Below are positions 13,988 through 27,572 of a DNA stretch of 64,000 bases, piece after piece. Every line of letters starts with the position of its first letter. The first letter of the stretch is position 1. The translations under genes were made by a program, and so were the position numbers. The notes below the pieces were generated by a model. It ran no database searches. It worked only from the letters and a program-made list of their open reading frames with translations, and had not been told where the DNA came from. The DNA comes from Parus major (lineage: Eukaryota > Chordata > Aves > Passeriformes > Paridae), in the NCBI RefSeq assembly GCF_001522545.3, contig NC_031773.1:38631188-38695187 (forward strand), in the 5' to 3' direction.

Positions 13988-16730
13988 AGTTGGACTCTTA
14001 AATAGTCTAAATTGGTTATTAAGTTCCTGTCCTTTAAGAAACTGTTTAAAAAGCAATAATTCAGTCTGGTGGGGATTTGGCAGGTCATGAACAAGTGCAC
14101 TCAACATCTGTATGCTGACATTGCAGTCCTGGGCTAGTGGAAACCCTTCCAGGACTGTATCCTAGCTTAAATCCCAGGCAAGGCAGTCCAGCTTTCTGGG
14201 CATACTTTTTAATCTCTGCTCTCTGTAGAGCTAAATTTCTTCCTATGTTGATTTTGCTTGTGACCTTAGAGAAATGGAAGGTTTTTGCTGTTAGTTTCAA
14301 AATGCTGTATGCCAGTTGATCTTTTCTATTTGAAAAATCAAATCTCTCATAAAGAAAAGTTGACCTTTTATTCAATGAAGTTTCTTTCTGTCAGGGTCAG
14401 TGTATTTTTAGAACAAAGGGGAACCCCCATGTAGAAGGAAAAGCTTATTGACAGTAGAAAAGAAAGCACCTCTTTGCATCTTGAGAAAGAAGGCTCATCA
14501 TGCAGTTGCAAATTGTGTGTCAGTTTTCTTACCATTTTCTGCTTTATCTCTTAGGCCAGTAATGCCATCTCAGAGCTCTGAGAAAAGTCCTGTCTGGATA
14601 TTTCCAGTAAAGAGAATACACCAAGAACCTTTAAAACTTTTTTAGTTTTTATTTTTTTTCTCTAATATAAATATTAAAATAAAGCATAAACTTATCATGA
14701 GAGCTGATTTGCTGAGTGCTGTATATTCAAATAATTGCATTTGAAAACAGGTTTAATCCTTGTCTACTGTCATCCTTGAAAGGGAAGAGCCTCTTAATTT
14801 TCCCTTGGATCTTTTTGGTCTCCTGTCGGTCTCTAAAAAAGTCTTCAGTTGTCTCTGAGATATAGTTCCCTCCTTTGCTCAAACCTCCTATTTCCATCCT
14901 CGTGGCTCATTGCTTCCCACAGCTTTCCCTGTTGAGCCCTGCCCTGCAGCAGCATTTCCCAGTTTGGTGCTGTCTGAGAGCAAGGTCCCTCCTCCTTCCC
15001 AACATCCAACTAAACCAGTGCATGATTGCCTGGTAAGACAAGCAGCCAGCCCAGTGCTCTTTTGACAAGCCACAGCCCTTTAACAAAATGTACACTTACA
15101 GTAGACTGTGAGGAGCAAATTACACACTTGTAACATCTGTCCCAGTGAGAATCTCAGCTTTCACAGGAAAAAACCCCAAACCAAACTGATAGATGTAGTC
15201 ATCATGGTTTTGGCCAGTGCTTAAGAATGTGTAAACCTCTTTAAACCGGGATTTCAGAAGGCAAGTAATGAAAATTAAAATGAAGTGGGTTTCCTAGCTT
15301 TCCAGTTATTTCTGTGATAAGAGTCAAAGGCTGTGGGTTTGGCTGAAGTGAGGTCAGCCCCAGCTGTTAATGCTCTAGTCCAAGGGAGGCCTGTTGCAGG
15401 CAGTAGTAGGTGTTCTTTATAATTTAATTCTTGATTTAAACTTCTCTTTGTTTATACTTGTAGTATGTGGAAAGTATGTAAACCATGGCCCAAATGCAAA
15501 GGAGGAGGTAGGGACACAGTGGATTCTGTACTATCACAATAGCCAAGTTGTCTTATGGTCCTGTTCATCTGTTGCTTGCAGCTCAACTGGAACCCTGCTA
15601 ACCATCCTTAGTTCCCTTTAGGCATGCACTAACCAGTTTATGAGCAGAGTGTTTGTAAAGCCTGTCCAACCATGCATCTTTCCTTCTTTGTTGTCAGGAT
15701 GGTTTACTTCTTGTGTGCTCTAGCACACCAGGGCTGCTGTACACACAGTGAGCTCTGAGTGAGAATATGCTCAGTAGGTACTAAAATACTTATTCATTGA
15801 GATGGCATAGCTCAGGTTTCCTCCAGAACAACTCAAATCATGTGCACTCATGGCAGTCTTTGGAAGAGAATGTCTGTATAGTCTGGAGTCTATCACAGAT
15901 AATGAGTAGAGACTGAAATGTGGATATTCTGCTTTTCTTCTTAAACAGGAGGGTTTTCCATAATTCTGGGAAGTTACTGAGCAAAAGGGAAGAAAATACA
16001 TTGTCTTCTAAAAAAAGTCCAACTGCCTAATTCTTCCATTTGTGAAATTAAGACAAGTAAGGTTTCTGGTGAACTTGGAGACTGGCCTTGACAGTGATGG
16101 TTTCTGTGGAGCCTCTGCTTTAAGGCATTTCACTTTCAAATGTTTGAAATGTTGATACTTTTAAGCTGGTAGGAAATTAAAAATAGATTTTCATCGTTGT
16201 GAATTTTTTATCATTTTCATAGATTTCATCATTTTAGTATTAAAAGCATTAATCACAGAAATCACCTCAGACAAACAATCCAACAGTGCTTTCAAAGAGC
16301 TGCAAATACTACTACAGGGTTATCTTTGCAGTTTAATGTCTGTTTAGATAAATGAATTGTGGAAGATGTAGTTTTTAATAACTGGAAAAACTTCAAGGTC
16401 CCTTCATAGAGACTTGAAAAATTTAGCAATTGTAATTTCTGTCCTGGAATGTATTTTGGTTAATGATTTTCATGTATTTGTGTAGATAAGAAGGAATTTT
16501 AATGAAAATTGTAGGTACATAATTTAAAATGTTAGTCTTTTCAGTCAAATTTTTCATCACTAAAATGAATATTGCTCGCCTGGTAAATCCATAATGTGTG
16601 ATTATTCCTCGTCTTTAAAGGTTATTCTCTCTTTTTTTTTTCTAAGCAACATCAAGAAATGTATTTTGTTCATTGATTGGCAAAGTTGAGAACGTGAATT
16701 ATTAACAACTTCTTAGTTTTTTTGCTTCTC

Positions 16731-16835
16731 TGAGCAACCTGATCTAGTTAAAGATGGCCCTGCTCATGGCAGGGGTGTTGAATTAGATTGCCTTTAAAGG
16801 TTCCTTCCAACCCAAACTATTTGATTCGTTGAATA
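16731..16835 (+). mobile_element. CR1 LINE 3' tail, sense orientation
   Basis: A short copy of the last part of the CR1 3' end. It holds the words GATCTAGTTAAAGATG, GCTCATGGCAGGGGTGTTG and GGTTCCTTCCAACCCAAAC, followed by an eroded terminal ATTCTATGATTC repeat (seen as ATTTGATTCG). No coding part remains. Confidence 0.85.
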
Positions 16836-17854
16836 TTTATATGGGCTTCCTAGAATGCAGCGTTCCATCATGTTAGATTTTATACTGGGTATAAAATAGT
16901 GGGAAGCACTATTTTGAAAAGCACCATTACATTTCAGGGTAATATTTGGCAGAAGCAAACAGGGAAAGGAGCTGGGGGCAAAGAAAGATGAAAATGAAGT
17001 TATTGACAAGCTGCTACTTAGGCTGAATAAATATGCAACAGAAGCATGTTGGATGACAATTTCCAGATTGGAAGTAAAAGAATTCGCTTCTGTCTGTAGT
17101 GCTTAATTATTTGTATCATAGATACTTATGTGGGGGCACCTTCTTAAATTCCATAGAAAGCATAATTGCAAATTCCTACTACTGTTAGGAACACAGTGTC
17201 TGAATTTAGGGGCAGTATGGAAGGATTAGAGCAAAAGGAGACAGAAGGTGGATAAGCAATCTGCTTTGTATCATTCAGTATATCTGTGTTAGAGCTGGTG
17301 ACAAAAGCATCATCATGATCTGTTATCAGGTGCATTTTGTTGTGGTAGTTAGAGCAAAACTTAGAAGAATTTTCACTTTTTGGCGTGATTTGAATGTAAC
17401 TACCATCTATGAGGTATAGATGAAGGAGGTTTCATAGGAAGACTTAAGGTGCTTTTGACAGGAAAATGATGAGCTGAAGAAGGATCTGTGGGTTGGGCAG
17501 ATGGTTTGAAATGCAGACAAACACAGCAGTGAAGTTCATCCTACTATCTGAGGATTATTTAGAAGCTGAAGATGTACATACTTCCAAGGGACAAGGAAAT
17601 ATGTCACAGCTTTCTGAAAGATTCAGAAATTTTGGCTTTTACTGTCATAACATCTAGATAACCTGTGTAGTGACCCTGAAAACAAGCAGCTGGTGTGGAA
17701 TGAATATTTAAGACTGTCAGGTGGGGGGGAATTTTGTGGCCACATGCACAACAGCTTAAGGACTTCTCCGTTTAATGTAGACTGTGTATCTTTTGTTCAG
17801 TGGAACTTTTTTATTTTTCAAGACTCAGAAAAATGACATGTTACTCCTTGAGGT

Positions 17855-17874
17855 AGAACAGTTATAACTGTTCT
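17855..17874. repeat. Perfect 20-bp palindrome
   Basis: The sequence AGAACAGTTATAACTGTTCT is identical to its own reverse complement. The outer AGAACA/TGTTCT halves look like steroid-receptor half sites, but the 8-bp spacing is not the 3-bp spacing of a classical response element. No function is claimed. Confidence 0.8.
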
Positions 17875-18190
17875 CAGATAAGTATTTCTAATAAGTATAT
17901 TCTATTCTAAACAAGTATCAGTATACTGAAGAAGCAGGGATGGATGTGTATTTTTTTACCATGCATGGAAGATTGCAGTTTTCCTAGTGATATTCTTGGA
18001 AGTCACATTTTGATAGGCATTTTTGGTAACAGTCATGGCTTAACAAAGTTAACCACTTTGTTCAGCTTTTATACACTGTTCCCTCCACTGGGCTAACACA
18101 ATGTTACTCTTTACAAGCATCACTCTGAAAACAATAGGAGAAAATAAACAAGAAAGTTCCCAAGGCATCATTACTGTTTAAGTTCTTCTA

Positions 18191-18220
18191 TTAGACTGTG
18201 GTCAGGGAACCACAGTCTAA
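18191..18220. repeat. Perfect inverted repeat, 12-bp stem and 6-nt loop
   Basis: TTAGACTGTGGT at 18191-18202 pairs perfectly with ACCACAGTCTAA at 18209-18220 around the loop CAGGGA. The stem is short for a microRNA precursor and I see no extended pairing outside it. It may be the core of a small decayed inverted-repeat element or chance. Confidence 0.85.
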
Positions 18221-21200
18221 ATTTTCTTACTAGAAAAATACAACCTGAATCAGTGATGCCTACATTTTGATTTTAAGAATTTTGGCATAATATGCTCCAC
18301 TGTCTTCTTCCCACCATCTCGCTGGCATCCTTCCTTAGCAACCTCAACAATTTAATCTGAAAGCCAAGGTGGATGATTTCTAGCATGCAAAGCCCTTATG
18401 TCCCCATCACATGCATAAAGATTATGGCATATAGTCTACTGAAAATGTATTTATTTTTATTATTGGAGACTGGATGTAGCTTTGAACTGGAGATGGGTTA
18501 AGGGGAGGCTTCAGGTTTGTGTGTAACAGAATTTGAGTTATCGGTGCTCTCCTGCAGAGATGAACTGTGGGCAACTCTGGCCTCTCCTGAGCTTGCTGAG
18601 GAAGGGTACCTCTCTGCTCTTTCATTGTGTCTTTGCCAAACAATGTCTTGCTTCAGGGCTCATTTGTTTTGTTTGCTCTATGGAGTGCCTGACATTAGGC
18701 AACCTAGTTTAGTTCATTAAACTTTACTAAATTTTTTTTATACTGAATTGTGTCTATCTGCTAATCTCTACAAATCCGTGTTTTACATTTGAAAGAACTT
18801 ACTAAAAAACGAGCCAAAAACTCAAGATAGGAACAACTTTGAGGATTTTTCTTTTGGTAGTTTTACTGTAGCAGCAATGTTCAGTGATGTGGGTGTCTGC
18901 ATAATGTAACACATCCTATTCCAAATCTTGCCTTTTTTAAATTCTTGAAGAAACCCACACTCATTAAATAGCTTTCTGTTATGATAACTTGCAGAGAGAA
19001 CTGCTGTACTTTAGCCTTCCTACTGAGTGACTTCTCATTATAAATCACGTCTTTATGGCTCAAAAATACTGCACTTCCAAACTCAACTCATTAGTGAGAC
19101 TGGAATGAATTTAATAATAGCTGGCTGTTTGCACCAGAGCCATGTTAAGGAAAGACTGTTGCATTTATGTCCTTGATGCCCAAAACATGTTTTTAATGCA
19201 CTGGAGCTGGACAAACCAGAAATTACCAAGGCTAGCTCTGTGTATTTGCGTGTGTAAATGTGGATGAGTACACACAGGCAATGGGATTTCTGTTTGCACT
19301 TCTTTTACTTCTTCTATTTTGTCTATAAAAAATGAGAAATTTATTTTAAACAAAGTTTTTGATAATAACACTGAATGTACTCAAGAAAAAATAAATTTTT
19401 TCCTTGCTTCTAAAAGAGTATGTAGTTTTTCATTTCCTTCAGAGAAGCTGGATTGTTTTACAGGTACTCATTTGACCACAGACCATCACCTCACAGGAAA
19501 TATTAAATATCTTTTTTTAAGTTAAACAAGATAACTGTGCAGGCTTTCAAGTAAGTTTAATGTACTCGGTTAAGGGGTTTCAGCACGCCTCTTATAGTAC
19601 CAGTAACTGACCTCTTTTAAATACTTCACCCCTTAATAACTGACAAGTATCTTTGTATTGGTTCAATTGAGATTGCTCCTAACTGCCTCATTTCTTCACA
19701 TTAGCTTAATGGAGAGTAATGACATTCCATGTCATGAAGTAAGTTTTGTCATCCATATTCTGCTTCACCATTTTTAATCTCTCTTTATTTGAATTATTGA
19801 AGATTTGGTTTTGTAATATGGAGGTCAGTAAATGCTTTCTGTATCTTTTACTCTGTCTCTGATTCATACTCTAGTAATGCAGTTTGTATTTTGAAAAGGC
19901 AAATATCCTTTTAAATACACCTTAAAAGGATCCCTAGAATAAGGGGAGAAAGAAATCATCACCAATATTTTTTGTAGTTTTCTTCATATTTTATGTATAG
20001 CAAAACAAAGTAGAGAACATCCTGTTCACGGTATTCTATTGATTTTATCAAACATACTTGTGAAGAAGCTTTCTGGTGAAGTGTTTTCAGTTTTAATTAT
20101 TGGCTAAATGTTCTTATATTTGAGCATTTTTACTCCTGTGATATCTTTGCAACACTCTTTGCTATCATTGAGCAGTAATTACTTACATAGTTAGCCAAGA
20201 CTGTTTGCTGCAAAAAGTTTAATTTGTTTTCTCTATTCATTTTCTGATAGGTTTTCATTCCCATTTCTGTTTAGTGTATTCCATAGGGAATGAATACAAA
20301 AAGCTTCCCCAGTAATTAACATAGAAAACACCAAGCTCTCTCTTCTTTAAATTAGTCTTTGACCATAACAAATTCTATTAAAAAGCTTGCAATCTAATGA
20401 AAAAGGGCAACAAATTAAGTTCTTATTAAAATGGTAGTTGTCCCAGTCTTGCTTCTCAAGATTGCAGTACTTACTGATCAGATAATATTTATTAGAATTG
20501 AGAAGAGTGGAAGGATTACTTCACACATCTTGGAAGGTGTGCTTTCATTTGTAGCCTCAGTACAGTGTTTACCTTTCTAGCAGTGGCTTGTAAGAGTTGC
20601 TTGTTTCATCTGTGGTGATCTCTTGTTCTTCTCAGAAGATGAGCCAATTACTTGCTCCACTTCTCATACTTGTGTACCTTTAAGCAAACAGTGTTGGCCC
20701 TGCCTTTTATGCAAATTTATTTTTTCTGAACATTTCTCTTTTATTTCAAAATAATTCTGAATTCCAGTTCTACCATGTTCAGTGAGCTCTCAGTGTTTTG
20801 TCTAGCATGGAAAGTGCAGCGCTTTTCCTTCACCTCTGGTAAAACCTCTGGATGAGACAATACTTGTTCAATGAAATTCAGGTATGATGACCACCTGCCT
20901 ACCTGTGTGGTGGTAACAGTAGTGCTGGACAGCATCCCTGAACAGTCTAACAGTCCAGGAATGTCTTTTGGTCCCAATGGGTTTCTAATCTCCTGTGTGA
21001 AGTTCTTGCTGCTGCACATAGATGGAGTAACTCTGGGTGGATATTGGTAGCATCACCATTGTCACACAGCATTTAGCTATGTCAACTTAGAGAAAACCTT
21101 TCCTAGCACTGACCATGGAAACAGATTTATCAAGCTACTGTATTTTCATACAGAACTTGGCCAAATATAAACTTTGTAACACAGATTTGAGCCTTACAAA

Positions 21201-23343
21201 GCAGGCATTCTTTATTGCAGTGCTGGGCATTTGGAGGATTCTTCCACTAATCAAGTACCCAGAGTGTTGGGTAAACTATTCTTATCATACACAATAATTA
21301 CATATCATTAGCTATCCCCACTTGCTTGATATATATGTATTACTTTATTTACATAGTCACAGCCCTTATCAGAAGTCCTTTTATGGTTTTTTGGGGTCTT
21401 CTTTAGTGATCTTCAGTGTCTGATGTCCTTTTCAGGTGGCTGTTCCTCGAGCATTTGAGTAAGTGTGATATCATTGCTTTGGTCTGTCAGCCTTGCAGAG
21501 CTGAGTTGGCATCCTGCTTGTGTTTTGCATGACTTCTGTTTGCCTAAGTTGCATCTTTTATTTACTTCCCCAAGGCTTTGTTGTTCTGTTCTCTTGTCTG
21601 TAGCAAGTCCTTCTGCTCTTCTATGATCTCCAGTCATTCATGCACTTTCTGATCTTTTCACCCGTAGTCCATATAACTATTTTTCAGTGGAGAGGTTAGT
21701 CTTTGTGGTTTCAGATTTATTTTTTTTTTTTTGTAATTAAAAACTCATTTTAAAGAATGAAGGATTTTAGAGTAAGACTTTGGCAATTTTAAATGCCAGT
21801 ATTTATAACTCAAATTAATATAAGGCAAGTTAGTGGTAGTAAGGACTGTTTAACTTGTGCTACAGGCTAATTACAATAAAAGTATGTGCAGATAATCTTT
21901 AGCTGTTTTTTTTTGTGAATGCACTGACTACCTTGTTTGAGAATTGTGTGGGGTCATAACCTAGAAGTAAATGTCATTAAATATGCACAGTTGGTCCCAA
22001 TATTGGACAAGCTGTTGACAGAGTTCCAACTCTGAGGAAGAACACACCTTTAGGTCAGTCGTTGCATCAGCAGTGAAAATGAGTAAACCTCATTTAGTGG
22101 GTCATGTAAGCAGGAACAAACTGGACAGGTGATCAGACAGCATTAAAGGCCACTTCCATCTCAGCACTGTGACCCAGCAGGGGTTGTAGCAAATAGCTTC
22201 ATTCCTCGTGGGGATATGTTTTGAATCGTAGTTTAGTTCCAAATTGGCTGATCTGTTATCCTTGAACCTCTACCTACTGTGGGAAGAAGATGCTGTCAGT
22301 CTAGTGATCTGGCAGCATTTTACTACTTTCGGAAGTCTCAGGTTTCAAGCCAGCATATATTTAAGGAACTCTAATTTGGAAAAGAAATTCCTGTGAGTAA
22401 TGCCTGATGACACATCTTCTTTCATCTCTGCATTTCCTGAGTTCAAAGAATAACATTTTGTGTGTTATGATTTTGATATCTGGACTGTCTCGATCATGTG
22501 CCATGTTTAATGCTGCTTGTGAAATGGATAATGTAAGGTTAAAAGAACAGTGTCTTTTGAAAATGCTTTGGATACCACTTAGGCAATGACTGAGTTTTGG
22601 CAGTGACTGCCCAATTAAGAAATCTGCTGCAATGCCTTATTTAAGGGCAATATAATGAAGTGAGGAATTAGCATTTAATGCAAGGGAAATGTGCAATATG
22701 GGTGTGTCATGCAGATGTATTTTGCTAGGGTGATGAAGAAGGTTTCTACAGTCACAAAGACTAAAATTGCAGTGGTGAGCAGGCAGGAGACATTAAATCT
22801 GATCTAAATCAGTGCTCATTTTTTTCCTCACATGAAAATGGCTACTTAAGAAAGGTTAGAGGATTTATGGGGGTGTCAAAACATATGGCAGATGGGCTGG
22901 ATTAGGATTTATGGGTATAGTAATCCAAATCCTTTCTGTCAAGCATTACAGAGGATCTCTTCTGCTCTTGGACTGCACGGAATTTACACAATCAGACCAG
23001 AGTAGTACAGACTGTCAGGAGGCTCAGAAGAAGAGTAACTAGTGAAAGTGCTTGTCTGACCAGAGTTCATTTTGAAAGCACTTCCTTTGAAGGCAAAAAT
23101 CTACTGGGGGAACGGCTATATTATTTAATTTTAATAAATTGCTGGAATGATTTTCTTCCAAAGCCTTAAAAGAAAGTAAAGCCAAAATGTGTGGTAAACC
23201 TTTCTCATTATCTGTGACTATATTAGCACAGAGGGATAAAAGCTATGCAAAAATAATGAATGTTGAAAGAGGAAAGAAAGAGGAATGAATTTGTCTTTCC
23301 TTTCTAGGCCAATGCTATCTGTGAGATTTGGAAACTGAAAACT

Positions 23344-23365
23344 AAAAAAAAAAAAAAAAAAAAAA
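23344..23365 (+). repeat. Poly(A) run of 22
   Basis: An uninterrupted run of 22 A. The sequence to its left does not match a repeat family I recognise, so I cannot say it is a retroposon tail. Confidence 0.8.
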
Positions 23366-25906
23366 GTGGAAAAAGGCATCCTACTTTAAATTGTTGTGAC
23401 ATATGTTTAAGTGTTAGGGACAGATTTTTCTTGCCTCTAGACTGAGCCTCTTCTGAAATCTGAAAATTCACAATGGCATGTCAGTATTATGCAGGTTATT
23501 GCTAATTGTATTTAACATGTAGTTAATTTAAAAAGGTTATATAGCTACTGGCTATTGAAAAGATTAATGTGTGAAATCTGGGGAAGAATGCAAACCATTT
23601 GTATCTGAGGCAGCAACAGGAAATTTGCACTTTGCTCCTGTGGTCAGTTAATAGAGTTTAAGAATCTACTAGAGCTCACTGTCCAATTGACTAGTGCCTT
23701 ACAGCATGATCAATTCATATGGTGGGTGGTAAACCTACTCAGATATCTCTGAGCTCTATGAGTGAATGCTTAGATATTTCATCTGAAAATCATTTGAAAT
23801 GCTAAAAAAATCGTAAAAAAGGTTTTGTTACAGCATGTCACACAAACCTGTATATGGATAATCTGTGTTCTTTGTAAAACCTACAACTGTGAGGATAAGA
23901 TATTACAGACCTCAAATGTAAAACTTAAAAGAGAGACTGCAAATAGTTACTCCAGTAGTGAAGACTGATCATCTCTGAGCTACAGATTGTTAACATTTTT
24001 GGGATAGGAGCAAGAGGCAAACTTCTGATTGTTAGTGTTTGGTTAACATACGAGGAAGACCTGAAAATTTTTAGAAGGTTTCACTATTTTCCATGAGGAA
24101 TAGCATATCTGCTCTCACATGGTTTTGTCAGTGAACTTTGTAATGTGAACTTTCTTGGCATTTAATAAAAAAGTGCAATGGTTAGGACTTAAGAAAAGTG
24201 ATATTTTCTTCTAGCTGTTAAGTAAGTATTAACAAAATAGCAAAGCAGCCTAATCAGTCCATGAAAGCTCACTTTTCATCTGTTAATCGAGTTTCACTTC
24301 CTTATTATGTGGGATATCTTAGTCTTTCAAGTGATATATAGCCTTCCAGAAAAGACTTCTAACTCCAACAAACAAAAAAGACTGTCTTTCACTTCCCAGC
24401 TTCTTTCTGGCTTAGCAGCCTCCTCATATGATATTCATAAGCAGGTTGTATGAAAGAGTAAATTGGTCCCATTTAACATTTGAGAGTTGTTTATATGTAT
24501 GTTTGAAGGAAATGAGTTTGAAAATTATTGAGCCAGAATGGTGGTTAGAAGAAATTTCATGTAGAAAAATTTGATGAGAATGAAAGGACAAGTTGAACCA
24601 GGGACATGAGGTTTTACTATGAGGACATGCATGCAAATCTATGAAATCTGAATAATCTTTTTATTCCAAATATAAACTTAGTTGGGAGTTGTAGTGATAA
24701 CCAGTTGACACAGCTTTATAAGATTAAAAGCATTTCAATAGTTTTGACAGGCATGGATGAAACCATGTGAGAAGTGAGTTGTAAAGTATTATCCAGCTTA
24801 CAAATACAAGTTGTTCTAATAAGGTTTCTGGGGAATGTAGTTACCATGATGTGTAGATGAGGGTTTTGATTGATATATTACCAGAACATTGTGGATTATG
24901 AATGTAAAAAAGCTAGTAAATTAAACTGGTGTTAATGTGGCAAATTAAATCTGGACTCAGGCTTTGTTTTATATATAAAAAGTGCCAGCATTTTTTAGAT
25001 GTTCACAATCCATATGCATGAATGTTTTCATTATAAATTTGTTTGTTCCCTACTAATGCCTCCATTAAATTCCATAATGTAGCATAACTGAATGACTGAT
25101 CTAACTGATGTTTAATATTTTAAACTTCACAAGGAGGAACTCTATAGAAATACGAAAGGATATAAATTTCTTCCTAATATATTAGAAGATAAACTATAAA
25201 TTACCATTGCTAGATTATGTCTTCTTAGTAGAACATCAGTAAGCTGTAGAAAACTACTAGTAATTGACCTAAAATGGAGTAACTCAATCATCTGTAATTC
25301 ATGATATCAAAGGTTGAGCCCACCTACAAAGAAAAAAAATTAGTTGTTTTGTAGAAATAGGATAAAACATTCTACTGTGAAGTTCTGCTTCTGAATAACT
25401 AAGTAAACATTGAATAATCATCCCAGGAGTGTGTAGTGTGAGATGGAAAAAACCAAGCCTAATAAAATGAAAAATGATTGACAAATAATTCTTTATAATA
25501 ATGGGGAAAAGATTATCAAAGTACTTATTCTGTATCTGGAACTATTTGGCAAATAAGGGGTTTTTTTTCCTATCTTTACAAAAGGTGTTTGAGAAATTGA
25601 AGTACAAAAATACATATATTTTAGCTTCTATATAGAGAGGGAGCGATGTAAACCAGTTTTTATTTAGTGTGCCCATGCAATCTAGAGCAGAACTTACCTA
25701 AGAAGCAACTCCTGCTGGAAAATGTTCAGTTATTCCATAAATAAGTGTAAATTCTTCAAGTTGTTAGAATGATGATATTGATAGATGGAGTCAGCTGCCT
25801 GCTTCCCATAATGTTATTTAGATGCATATAAAGATCTGAAAGGTTTTGGAGCGCTTATTATGGTGTGCTTGATGAAAAACCCCCAATGTATTGTTTGGCT
25901 CTGAGA

Positions 25907-26140
25907 TCACAAAATTGTTAGGGTAGAAAGGGATCTCTGGAGATCATCCAGTTCAAATCCCCCTGCCCAGGCAGGGTCACCTGGAGCAGGCTGTACAGGA
26001 ACAAACCCAGATGGGTTTTGAATATCTCCAGAGAACAAGAATCCACAACATCCCTGGGCAGCCTGTTCCAGTGCTCTGCCACTCTTGATGTAAAGAAGCC
26101 CTTTCTCAGGCTGAGGTGAAAGTTTTTGTGTTTTATTGAA
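25907..26140 (-). mobile_element. CR1 LINE 3' end, antisense orientation
   Basis: On the minus strand this translates to the C-terminal CR1 ORF2 segment, including FFTSRVAEHWNRLPRDVVDS and LEIFKTHLG, followed by the CR1 3' end with a GATCTCCAGAGATCCC-like block and an eroded tail near 25907. It is 5'-truncated and ends about 600 bp before the first TMTC2 exon in the window. Confidence 0.88.
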
Positions 26141-26743
26141 AATGAAGTGGGACTTTGAGTAGTAGGTAGATCTGAAGGCTCCAAGTAATCACTGTAGTTA
26201 ATAGGCAGGAGCTAGGAGACTTAAATAGGTTTTCCTCTCTTGCTTTCTTGGAAATTTTAATCAGTTCTCTAGTGAAATGCCTCAGGAGAGACTTTGATTA
26301 AGGAAAGTGGAACTGGAACATCCTTTAGACTTTAAATGTAGCTGAGGCAATCTGGTGTTTTGGTCACAGCCAGAAACAGAGAAGGGATTTGGGAGGTTAT
26401 GTAGGAACTAATGCAAGATTCCATATATTTCTCTAAAATAAGAGTTTCCAGAACATTATACAACTAAATTTTTAGCAAGGACTGACAGCCCTAAAATATC
26501 TGAAGGCTTGACTCTGATATATTCCCGATAGAGCTTAAATAAAAAAGCCAGTTTCTTTAGTCTGTAGTCAGCAATGTACCCCAACATGGCGTGATCCAAA
26601 TGTCAGAGATGGAGAGCTACTGTGTTTGTTTCCATTACTGAGAAAAAGTTCTATCAGATATTTTCTTGGTTCTTTTTTGTGTATAATTTACACAACTAAC
26701 TACTTAGTGTTGATTTATGCTATTATTATTTTTTTTTTTTCAG

Positions 26744-27572
26744 AGAAAGAATTTGACCCTGTTCTTCAGCATTGGTTTATTGACCTCCTGGGGAACTGCA
26801 CTGCTGGGTGTTCGCTTGTACTGGATGGGCAACAAGCCCCCAAGTTTTTCTAATTCTGATAATCCAGCAGCTGATTCAGACAGTTTTCTCACACGTACTC
26901 TGACCTTCTTTTACTTGCCAACCAAGAACCTCTGGCTGTTGCTGTGCCCAGATACCCTCAGCTTTGACTGGTCTATGGATGCTGTGCCTCTTCTAAAAGC
27001 AGTCAGTGACTGGAGGAATCTACACACTGTGGCCTTCTATTCAGGACTACTCCTCCTTGCCTACTTTAGCTTGAAGGGCTCCAGCAATGAGAGAGAATGC
27101 AATGGGAAAACTGTGATGAATGGCAAGCAAAATGCTAATGGGCATAGCTGCCACCCAGAGATGGAGTACAAGACACTGGAGGTGAAGTCAAGCTTTGCAT
27201 CAAAAGAAGAGAATGGCCTAAAAAAGCATGAAATTCAGAAACTGCAGCTTCCTTCAACCGAGAACATTGTCATTCTGTCTCTCTCTTTGTTAATAGTGCC
27301 CTTCGTTCCTGCCACAAACCTGTTTTTCTATGTTGGCTTTGTAATAGCAGAGCGTGTGCTGTATGTTCCTAGTATGGGCTTCTGCCTGCTGGTTACAGTA
27401 GGTGTCAGGGCCCTTTATGTCAAAGCCCAAAAGCGCTTTCTGAAGAACTTGGTTTTTTTTTCCACTGCTGCATTAATTGTTTTCTATGGACTCAAGACCG
27501 TTGTCAGGAATGGGGACTGGCAGAATGAGGAGATGCTGTATAGGTCAGGGATAAAAGTAAACCCTGCTAAAG
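26744..27572 (+). CDS. TMTC2: TMTC2 exon A: DUF1736 region, membrane helices and start of TPR domain
   Basis: This 829-nt exon (276 codons plus 1 nt; phase 0 in, phase 1 out) lies between a T-rich tract with CAG at 26741-26743 and the donor GTAATT at 27573. It encodes a hydrophobic helix (about 26759-26824) and then the TMTC-family DUF1736 signature, including PTKNLWLLLCPDTLSFDWSM at about 26920-26980. A second helix follows near 27020-27075 (FYSGLLLLAYFSLK). Next comes a hydrophilic loop of about 64 residues (NGKQNANGHSC) and then helices ILSLSLLIVPFVPATNLFFY, a segment with AERVLYVPSMGF, and FLKNLVFFSTAALIVFYGLK. The end, NGDWQNEEMLYRSGIKVNPA, begins the TPR region. The match to vertebrate TMTC2 is by recognition. 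TMTC1-4 are ER membrane proteins that O-mannosylate cadherins, with the TPRs in the ER lumen (established). Reading on past the donor reaches a stop after a few codons. Confidence 0.96.

Larger units (their letters stand above)
1..26743 (+). other. TMTC2: TMTC2 intron upstream of the first exon in the window (5' end outside)
   Basis: AT-rich non-coding sequence that ends in a strong acceptor: a T-rich tract followed by CAG at 26741-26743. Open frames here are short, have no recognisable protein and do not combine into exons. I see no exon of the upstream membrane-domain part of TMTC2. Contents worth listing are CR1 fragments (about 2809-3435, 16731-16835, 25907-26140), A/C-rich and G/T-rich low-complexity patches (about 400-476, 1075-1160, 11024-11065, 13874-13987), an AT-rich block (7800-7940), an A22 run (23344-23365), a possible hAT end near 9275-9345 and two perfect palindromes near 17.86 and 18.2 kb. 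The rest shows no structure I can name. Confidence 0.85.

Noticed and set aside
13790..14107. Lys/Asn/Gln/Thr-rich open frame on the minus strand
   Set aside because: It is the translation of the G/T-rich simple tract at 13874-13987.
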